This document shows, in pieces, positions 7,167 to 12,339 of a stretch of 12,339 bases of DNA. Made by a program: the position numbers and the translations under genes. This stretch comes from Chamaesiphon sp. (GTDB lineage: Bacteria; Cyanobacteriota; Cyanobacteriia; Cyanobacteriales; Chamaesiphonaceae): positions 1 to 12,339 of the forward strand of contig JAJAZF010000223.1 in assembly GCA_026785875.1 (NCBI GenBank). The letters run 5' to 3'. How positions within the stretch are numbered: the first letter of the stretch is position 1; each line of letters starts with the position of its first letter. The notes beneath the pieces were generated by a model that was given only the letters and a program-made list of their open reading frames with translations, had not been told where the DNA came from and made no database searches.

Positions 7167-8126
7167 TTATTTTTGGTAGGCTCCCATCGGCTCTTTAATC
7201 AACCGAATATAAAGATGACGGAAGGTAGATTTTATCACTCGCGGTAGGGCAAAATCGATCGGCATTAAAGCTTCAGGCAATTTCCAATCGCTGCAACTGA
7301 GATCTGCTGGGCGCATCAGCGGAAACTCGATTGAGTCGAGCGCGGGAGCTAATCCCAATCGTTGCGCCGCAGCCGCCGTCGGTACCAAGTGCGCCTCCAC
7401 ATTCAAAACTTCTAACATGGCGACATCTAGGGCAAACACATCACCAGATGCACCGAGAACGCCCAACAAACGGGGTTCGCCACCACTTGGGCCATTTCCT
7501 TCATGCCCAATGATGCCATCGATAATCGTCAAATTTGGGCTAATTGCGCGGGCAGTTTCCACGATCATTTCGCCAAATCTTTCGGCACTTTTACCTGCTT
7601 CCATGTGCCACCAAGCTTTCATCTTGCCAGGAACGCAGCCGAACAAATTTTTTACACCCAAAGTCATGGTGAGCTGCATATGAGATTTGACTTTGGGTAA
7701 GTTAATTACCACATCAGCTTCCATCGCTTCTTTACTCAGCCGCAAATGGTTGAACTCTGTACTGGCTGTTTCGTAGCGTTTACCATGAAACTCGACTACA
7801 GGTAAATCTAATTCCGCCATCATCGGTAAGTAACCATTCGATTTTGCAACACCTAGGGCACTCCCAAAAGCTGGGCTATCACCAAAAAATGGCTTTCCAC
7901 CAGCCGCAATTACTAGCTCGGCAACACATCTGACTAATTCTGGACGAGTGACACATTCTTTGGTCGGACGAGCACCAGTTAATAGATTAGGCTTGAGTAA
8001 GACTCGATCGCCCATTTTGACAAAAGCACCAATCCCACCTAATGGGGCGAGTACTGCTTCTACCGACTCACGCAGTTGGGCGGCTTCATAAGATGTGGCG
8101 CGAATTAGGCTGACAGTTGGGGACAT
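7167..8126 (-). CDS. DUF362 family protein
   Basis: This 319-residue soluble protein matches the DUF362 family, whose biochemical role is not established; some relatives carry an extra ferredoxin domain, which is absent here. Visible family landmarks in order are KPNLL (45-49), a conserved C58 region (TKECVTRPE), FGDSPAFG (81-88), LPKVKSHMQLT (143-153), GVKNLFGCVPG (157-167) with C164, and the glycine-rich IDGIIGHEGNGPSGG (202-216). The protein appears complete, and no signal peptide or membrane segment is seen. The ATG at 8126 has no clear Shine-Dalgarno. It is transcribed away from the alpha/beta hydrolase, so the two share a 178-base control region. A specific function should not be read from the name. 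Confidence 0.88.
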   Translation of the reverse strand: MSPTVSLIRATSYEAAQLRESVEAVLAPLGGIGAFVKMGDRVLLKPNLLTGARPTKECVTRPELVRCVAELVIAAGGKPFFGDSPAFGSALGVAKSNGYLPMMAELDLPVVEFHGKRYETASTEFNHLRLSKEAMEADVVINLPKVKSHMQLTMTLGVKNLFGCVPGKMKAWWHMEAGKSAERFGEMIVETARAISPNLTIIDGIIGHEGNGPSGGEPRLLGVLGASGDVFALDVAMLEVLNVEAHLVPTAAAAQRLGLAPALDSIEFPLMRPADLSCSDWKLPEALMPIDFALPRVIKSTFRHLYIRLIKEPMGAYQK

Positions 8127-8130
8127 AAGG

Positions 8131-8165
8131 GTTAGGGATTAGGCTTTAGGCTTTAGGACGTAGGG
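8131..8165. repeat. Degenerate TTAGG-type heptamer repeat
   Basis: The sequence GTTAGGGATTAGGCTTTAGG continues as CTTTAGGACGTAGGG, i.e. three or four near-copies of a seven-base unit (ATTAGGC 8138-8144, TTTAGGC 8145-8151, TTTAGGA 8152-8158). It begins 5 bases upstream of the DUF362 start codon, so it occupies that gene's leader. It resembles the short tandem repeats common between cyanobacterial genes. Confidence 0.6.
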
Positions 8166-8192
8166 TGGGCAATGTCTTGACCGCTGCCCACC
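8164..8192. repeat. 8-bp inverted repeat in the divergent promoter region
   Basis: GGTGGGCA (8164-8171) pairs with TGCCCACC (8185-8192) around a 13-base loop, directly after the heptamer repeat. A second small dyad, CATGC/GCATG (8203-8207 with 8215-8219), follows. Either might be an operator for the divergent genes, or simply dispersed-repeat sequence; there is nothing to decide between them. Confidence 0.45.
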
Positions 8193-8304
8193 AGCTAGAT
8201 TCCATGCGGTTCCTGCATGAATATTCACCCATTATATCCTCACCGTTATTGCTTTGGATCTAGGCTATCGCGTTACAATACCATTGTTGCAACCATTACT
8301 GTCT

Positions 8305-9201
8305 ATGACTTCGATCGCTACGACCACTGCAAATATTACCTGGATGTGGCGCGGACATCAGATTAATTATCAGACTGCTGGCGAAACGGGCGCAGCCGTA
8401 TTACTCATTCATGGATTCGGGGCTTCCGTCGGACATTGGCGCAAGAATATTCCCGTACTGGCTGAAAGTTGTCGGTGCTATGCGATCGATCTGATCGGCT
8501 TTGGAGCTTCAGCCAAACCCCAACCAGGCGCAGAAATTGAATATACTTTTGAAACTTGGGGCGAATTAGTAGTTGATTTTTGCAAAGAAGTAATCGGTAG
8601 TCCGACAATATTAGTCGGTAATTCGATCGGGTGTATTGTCGCTCTTCAAGCTGCGGTAACTAATCCAGAATCCGTTCGAGGCGTAGCACTACTCAATTGT
8701 TCGTTGCGACTATTACACGACCGCAAACGTGCCAAAATGCCCTTCTATCGTCGCTGGGGTACACCAGTCCTCCAGTCTATCCTCACGGTACCAGCGATCG
8801 GTAAATTCTTTTTCAAGCAACTCGCCCAACGCAAAGTAGTTCGCAAGATCTTGCGGCAAGCCTACCATCACCCAGAAGCGGTGAGCGAAGAACTAATCGA
8901 TATCTTGATGGCTCCAGCCGCCGATCCTGGCGCAGCGGATGTCTTTTTGAAATTTACTGCTTATTCCTGGGGGCCATTACCTGAAGATCTCTTACCCCAA
9001 TTATCTTGTCCCGCGATCGCGATTTGGGGTGCTGCCGATCCGTGGGAACCGATCGCATTAGGGCGCGAATTGATGGATGTATCTACTGTTAATCAATTTG
9101 TAGAAATTCCCGATGTCGGGCACTGTCCCCAAGATGAAGCTCCCGAACTAGTCAATCCCGTTCTGAGTAACTGGATTAGTAAGTTGGCAAGCAAGCAATA
9201 A
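8305..9201 (+). CDS. Alpha/beta-fold hydrolase, pheophytinase/dephytylase-like clade
   Basis: This is a 298-residue serine hydrolase with a complete catalytic triad: nucleophile S107 in GNSIG (105-109), acid D245 in WGAADPWEP, and H273 in VGHCPQDEAP. The oxyanion-hole motif HGFG is at 36-39, and a helical cap (about 135-225) sits between the fold halves. The combination HGFGASVGHWRKN, AIDLIGFGASAKP, YTFETW and VGHCPQDEAPELVNP is typical of a plant/cyanobacterial clade that includes chlorophyll dephytylases and pheophytinase-like enzymes. Whether this one acts on a chlorophyll ester is inference from resemblance. I start at the ATG at 8305; a TTG at 8254 would add 17 residues absent from the usual family start. 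No signal peptide is seen. It is divergent from the DUF362 gene. Confidence 0.9.
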   Translation: MTSIATTTANITWMWRGHQINYQTAGETGAAVLLIHGFGASVGHWRKNIPVLAESCRCYAIDLIGFGASAKPQPGAEIEYTFETWGELVVDFCKEVIGSPTILVGNSIGCIVALQAAVTNPESVRGVALLNCSLRLLHDRKRAKMPFYRRWGTPVLQSILTVPAIGKFFFKQLAQRKVVRKILRQAYHHPEAVSEELIDILMAPAADPGAADVFLKFTAYSWGPLPEDLLPQLSCPAIAIWGAADPWEPIALGRELMDVSTVNQFVEIPDVGHCPQDEAPELVNPVLSNWISKLASKQ

Positions 9202-9281
9202 TCCGGTTCTCAACAGCGGGATGAGCTAAAATTACCTTAATTAAATAAAGTTATTTCTGTACTGCATTCAGCCAAACAAAC

Positions 9282-9887
9282 ATGGTATTAGCAGAATCTA
9301 AAACAATTAGCTTTGATGATTTTATTACTTGGTTGCCAGAGCGATCTGCATTTCGCTATGAACTCAGAGATGGAGAAATTCTAGAAATGCCTAAACCGCG
9401 AGGCAAACATTCGGAAATAGCTGGTGAGATCTCTGGCAAACTATATCTAGAAGTTAGCCGATTAGGTCTACAATACCTAATTCCGAGAGAATCTATCGTC
9501 AAATCGATCGATGGTAAGTCTGGCTATGAGCCTGATGTCATCGTCTTGGATCGAGAACTGCTAGCTCAGGAAACACGCTGGGAGACTGAATCAATTATTA
9601 CGCATGGTAGTTCGGTAAAATTAGCGATTGAAGTAGTATCCACTAATTGGCAAGATGATTATGCAATTAAGCAGATAGCCTACCAAGCATTAGGTATCCA
9701 AGAATATTGGATCGTCGATTATCTAGGATTGGGCGGACGAAATTTCATCGGTTATCCCAAACAGCCAACTATTTCAGTTTATTATTTAGTCGATGGTGAA
9801 TACGATCTACATCAATTTAGAAGTAATGAGCTAATTAAGTCACCAACGTTTTCAGATCTAGAGTTGTCAATCGATAGAATGGTTTAA
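9282..9887 (+). CDS. Uma2 family (DUF820) putative restriction-fold endonuclease
   Basis: This 201-residue protein is typical in length and pattern for the Uma2/DUF820 family, which is expanded in cyanobacteria and has a PD-(D/E)XK nuclease fold. Visible landmarks are YELRDGEI (26-33), GKHSEIAGEI (41-50), the probable metal ligands D85 in YEPDVIVLD and E117 in LAIEVVS, then DDYAIKQIAYQALGIQEYWIVD (125-146) with K130 and a YWIVD strand. The nuclease core looks intact. The biological role of this family is not known, and activity on DNA is inferred from the fold. The ATG at 9282 lacks a Shine-Dalgarno and lies 80 bases after the hydrolase stop, so co-transcription is possible but not shown. Confidence 0.88.
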   Translation: MVLAESKTISFDDFITWLPERSAFRYELRDGEILEMPKPRGKHSEIAGEISGKLYLEVSRLGLQYLIPRESIVKSIDGKSGYEPDVIVLDRELLAQETRWETESIITHGSSVKLAIEVVSTNWQDDYAIKQIAYQALGIQEYWIVDYLGLGGRNFIGYPKQPTISVYYLVDGEYDLHQFRSNELIKSPTFSDLELSIDRMV

Positions 9888-10159
9888 AATAATTATCCAT
9901 GATAGAATTCAATCGATAAAATATTATGAAGCCTTTTTAGTTTAAGTTTTGTCCGTGGATATTCCCAGTTTAACCTAGAAACTTTTTTCGATGGCGGAGT
10001 TAAGTAGAAATTTAATTTATAGATAATGTTTCGAGTTGGGGATCTATCCGAAATTTTATGAAAAAGGTGTCTAGCCTTATATTCTGCCAACTTCCAACGA
10101 ATAGACAGAAAATTTCTGTACAATAGATAAGAACTAATTCTCAGATGCTGTAAGGAAAG
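9888..10159. other. AT-rich intergenic gap
   Basis: No supported gene lies here. A minus-strand open frame crosses the gap, but it encodes a basic, unrecognisable peptide and runs antisense into the next gene. A possible -10 element TACAAT (10119-10124) lies 35 bases before the next start, without a fitting -35. Confidence 0.4.
10152..10156 (+). promoter_or_regulatory. Ribosome binding site of the orphan gene
   Basis: AAGGA lies 3 bases before the ATG at 10160. The spacing is tight, but the match is clear in a window where most genes lack one, and it supports both the start and the reality of the gene. Confidence 0.5.
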
Positions 10160-10630
10160 ATGAGCAACATCAACTCTGGACAAGGTTTGTACAGCTTGAG
10201 TACTAAAGAGATTTATACTGAAGCAAAGATCGTATTCCAAGACTTTTTTATAGATCAGACACCGATCAATGCCTTTAAGCTCTCTATTATTCTATATCAT
10301 TTAAAGGAGTGGATCGAAATAAGTGAAGAATCTAATGATGCTGAAAGAAGACTCTTTGACGATCTTAAAAACTATGAATTCTATGAAGTTCTAAGAACTA
10401 TTGCAAACACCTCTAAGCACTTTGACTTAAGGAGCAAATCTTACAAGCAGGTAGTTGATAAGGGATTTAGACTTGGTAAGAGTGTTTTAGGTGAAAGACT
10501 TGGACAAGCTAATCTGGCTGTTGACTTTGAAGGTAAAGAAGTCTGGTTAAGGGAAGTTTTCGCTTATGTTTTAGAAAAGTATGCTAATTACTTTGAGGAT
10601 TATGAAAGTATTTATCCATTGGAAAATTGA
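10160..10630 (+). CDS. Uncharacterised AT-rich gene, 156-residue helical protein
   Basis: I do not recognise this protein. It is soluble, acidic and appears mainly helical, with aromatic-rich stretches (IILYHLKEWI at 43-52, FYEVLRTIANTSKHF at 74-88, VFAYVLEKYANYF at 133-145). The LRTIANTSKHF segment recalls the R...H helix of HEPN-type proteins, but the R79-H87 spacing is longer than the usual RX4-6H, so that is only a faint resemblance. The base composition is visibly more AT-rich than in the flanking genes, and the CGATCG words that mark the rest of the window are absent, which suggests later arrival. It sits after the Uma2 gene and before ligA with gaps of over 200 bases, so it is probably its own transcript. 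The Shine-Dalgarno upstream and full-length open frame favour a real gene. Confidence 0.65.
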   Translation: MSNINSGQGLYSLSTKEIYTEAKIVFQDFFIDQTPINAFKLSIILYHLKEWIEISEESNDAERRLFDDLKNYEFYEVLRTIANTSKHFDLRSKSYKQVVDKGFRLGKSVLGERLGQANLAVDFEGKEVWLREVFAYVLEKYANYFEDYESIYPLEN

Positions 10631-10846
10631 AAATCATTGAGATCTAATGCCTATGTTAATGATAAGTTGGGATGTTGGGATAAGCCTATCAACCACATGA
10701 CACCGCAACTTTGGATACTTTTGAATCGCTGCTTCGGAGTTATCTGCATCCAGCGATCTGGTTACAACGATAAATTAGTCAGATCGAGTCTTGTGGAATC
10801 GATCGAGTTCTTGTAATATAAAAGTACCATTGAGCCGAGATCGATC
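10631..10846. other. Intergenic region upstream of ligA
   Basis: No gene is visible in these 216 bases. They contain the 3' end of the orphan gene's transcript and the ligA promoter region. No clear terminator hairpin is present; GTTGGGATA...TATCAAC (around 10674-10692) is only a weak imperfect dyad. Confidence 0.4.
10791..10819 (+). promoter_or_regulatory. Possible ligA promoter
   Basis: TTGTGG (10791-10796) and TAATAT (10814-10819) are 17 bases apart and end 27 bases before the ligA GTG. The -35 matches the consensus only in TTG, and the overlapping TATAAA (10817-10822) is an equally good -10, so this is a weak candidate. Confidence 0.25.
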
Positions 10847-12339
10847 GTGACACCTGAAATCATTACCCGCATCGAACAACTCCGCCTAAAGCTCCAGGCG
10901 GCTGGCTATGCTTATTATGTCCTCGACAATCCAGTCATGGAAGATGCCGTATATGACAGGTTGTATCGAGAGCTGCAAGATTTGGAGAGCCAACATCCCG
11001 AACTGGTGACTCCCGATAGTCCGACTCAACGAGTGGGCGAACGTCCGGCTTCAGGATTTGTTTCAGTCAAACATAATATCTCTCTATATAGTCTTGAAAA
11101 CGCTTTTGACATGGCGGAATTTGCCAAATGGGAAGCAGGTTGGCAACGGAATATGGGGAGTAAGGAAAGTGCGGAATATGTCTGCGAATTGAAGATCGAT
11201 GGTTCGGCGATCGCACTCACATACGAGAATGGATTATTAGTGCGTGGTGCGACGCGGGGTGATCGTGATACAGGAGAGGAGATTACCCAAAATGTCAAGA
11301 CGATTCGATCGATTCCACTCAAATTAAATATTGAAAATCCGCCGCCAGTTGTAGAAGTTCGGGGTGAGGCTTTTTTACCGATAGCCGTATTTGAACAAAT
11401 CAATCAGGAACGCGAACGAGCAGGCGAACAACTCCTCGCAAATCCCCGCAATGCAGCAGCCGGAGCATTACGCCAGTTAGACCCGAAAATGGTCGCTCAA
11501 CGGAAATTAGATTTCTTTGCTTACACGCTGCAAATTCCGACTACTACCCCTCAAACCGAAATCCACAGCCATTTAGAATCACTGGAAATGCTCGAACAGA
11601 TGGGTTTTAAGGTCAATCCTCATCGCGAATTATGTCCAGATGCCGCCAAAGTGGGCGAATATTACGATCGCTGGAATACCGAGCGGTTAAACCTGACTTA
11701 CATGACCGATGGTGCCGTCGTTAAAATTAATGACTTCGCGCTGCAACAAGAATTAGGCTTTACTAATAAATTCCCGCGCTGGGCGGTAGCTCTCAAATAT
11801 CCCGCCGAAGAAGCTCCAACGCGGGTATTGGATATCAGTGTAAACGTGGGCAGAACGGGGGCAATTACGCCCTTGGCGCACCTTCACCCCGTCCAATTGG
11901 GGGGAACGACAGTTCAGCGGGCAACGCTCCACAATGGCGATCGCATCGCCCAATTAGATCTGCGGATTGGCGATACGGTGATTATCCGCAAAGCGGGAGA
12001 AATTATTCCCGAAGTCGTGCGCGTCTTGACGGATTTGCGTCCGTCTGGGACTTCAGTTTTTAAAATGCCCAGTAATTGCCCTGTGTGTGACTCTGTAGTA
12101 GTTAAATCAGAAAAGGAAGCGGTGTTACGCTGTGTTAATCCTCACTGTCCGGCAATTCTCAAGGGGTCTTTGGTACATTGGGTGAGTCGCGATGCACTGG
12201 ATATCAATGGCGTGGGCGAAAAGTTAATCGAGCAATTAGTCGATCGCAAGTTTGTTAATTCAGTTGCCGATTTATACGATTTAACTGTTGGCAAGTTGAT
12301 GACTTTGGAGCGAATGGGTGAGAAATCAGCGGTTAAAAC
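10847..12339 (+). CDS. ligA: NAD-dependent DNA ligase, 3' end cut by the window
   Basis: LigA seals nicks in DNA using NAD+, in replication and repair. The 497 codons present run off the window end. Seen in order: the N-terminal Ia region with YYVLDNPVMEDAVYD (about 24-38), which binds the NMN half of NAD+; the adenylation motif with catalytic K116 in ELKIDGSA; RGATRGDRDTGEE; NPRNAAAGALRQLD; TDGAVVKIND; the OB-fold; and a four-cysteine zinc finger (C411, C414, C429, C434) followed by the first helix-hairpin-helix (INGVGEKLIEQL). Compared with about 670 residues in E. coli LigA, roughly 170 are missing: the rest of the HhH domain and the BRCT domain. The start is GTG at 10847. The frame is open back to a TAA at 10814-10816 with no better start, and the protein begins as expected for the family. 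Confidence 0.96.
   Translation, partial: MTPEIITRIEQLRLKLQAAGYAYYVLDNPVMEDAVYDRLYRELQDLESQHPELVTPDSPTQRVGERPASGFVSVKHNISLYSLENAFDMAEFAKWEAGWQRNMGSKESAEYVCELKIDGSAIALTYENGLLVRGATRGDRDTGEEITQNVKTIRSIPLKLNIENPPPVVEVRGEAFLPIAVFEQINQERERAGEQLLANPRNAAAGALRQLDPKMVAQRKLDFFAYTLQIPTTTPQTEIHSHLESLEMLEQMGFKVNPHRELCPDAAKVGEYYDRWNTERLNLTYMTDGAVVKINDFALQQELGFTNKFPRWAVALKYPAEEAPTRVLDISVNVGRTGAITPLAHLHPVQLGGTTVQRATLHNGDRIAQLDLRIGDTVIIRKAGEIIPEVVRVLTDLRPSGTSVFKMPSNCPVCDSVVVKSEKEAVLRCVNPHCPAILKGSLVHWVSRDALDINGVGEKLIEQLVDRKFVNSVADLYDLTVGKLMTLERMGEKSAVK

Noticed and set aside
8138..8158. CRISPR-like or telomere-like array
   Set aside because: Only three adjacent seven-base near-copies without spacers; this is a short intergenic repeat. 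No CRISPR array was seen anywhere in the window.
8254..8304. TTG at 8254 as the hydrolase start
   Set aside because: It adds 17 residues of no recognisable kind and uses a rare start when an ATG at 8305 gives the usual beginning.
9893..10240. Minus-strand open frame of 115 codons filling the gap before the orphan gene
   Set aside because: It overlaps antisense the start of a gene with a Shine-Dalgarno, and its basic, low-complexity product resembles no family. A remnant cannot be excluded, but nothing supports it.

Overview
The window is almost certainly cyanobacterial chromosome. The octamer GCGATCGC (the HIP1 element of cyanobacterial genomes) occurs at least six times (3449, 4816, 6509, 9013, 11207, 11937) where about 0.2 copies are expected by chance, and shorter CGATCG/GATCG words are everywhere. 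The gene content fits: a Ycf29/NarL-type response regulator, phytochrome-like GAF domains with bilin-attachment motifs, a plant/cyanobacterial-type alpha/beta hydrolase and a Uma2 (DUF820) nuclease. Most genes lack a clear Shine-Dalgarno sequence, as is common in this phylum. I cannot fix the genus from the sequence alone.

Layout. 1-361 is a gene-free, hairpin-rich stretch of dispersed-repeat type. 362-1099 (-) is pyrF, and 1229-1957 (-) is a REC-LuxR response regulator, with a strong hairpin terminator between them. 1958-2505 is a long non-coding gap. 2506-4350 (-) is an ABC half-exporter whose ATG overlaps by ATGA the end of a decayed EamA/DMT permease (4347-5141, -), which lacks its N-terminus and has an in-frame TAA. 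5142-5685 is a gap with two perfect long-stem hairpins. 5686-7059 (+) is a tandem-GAF protein; its first GAF carries both cysteine motifs of a DXCF-type cyanobacteriochrome. 7167-8126 (-) is a DUF362 protein, divergent from an alpha/beta hydrolase (8305-9201, +). 9282-9887 (+) is a Uma2 nuclease, 10160-10630 (+) an AT-rich orphan gene, and 10847 to the window end (+) is the N-terminal three quarters of NAD-dependent DNA ligase LigA, from a GTG start.

The genes mostly look like independent units rather than one pathway. The only tightly coupled pair is the dead permease and the ABC exporter. pyrF and ligA are housekeeping genes. The most interesting item is the putative photoreceptor at 5686-7059: two GAF domains related by an indel-free duplication, one keeping and one missing the canonical bilin cysteine, followed by a helical tail with no recognisable kinase, cyclase or chemotaxis output domain. 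No tRNA, rRNA, CRISPR array or intact insertion sequence was seen.
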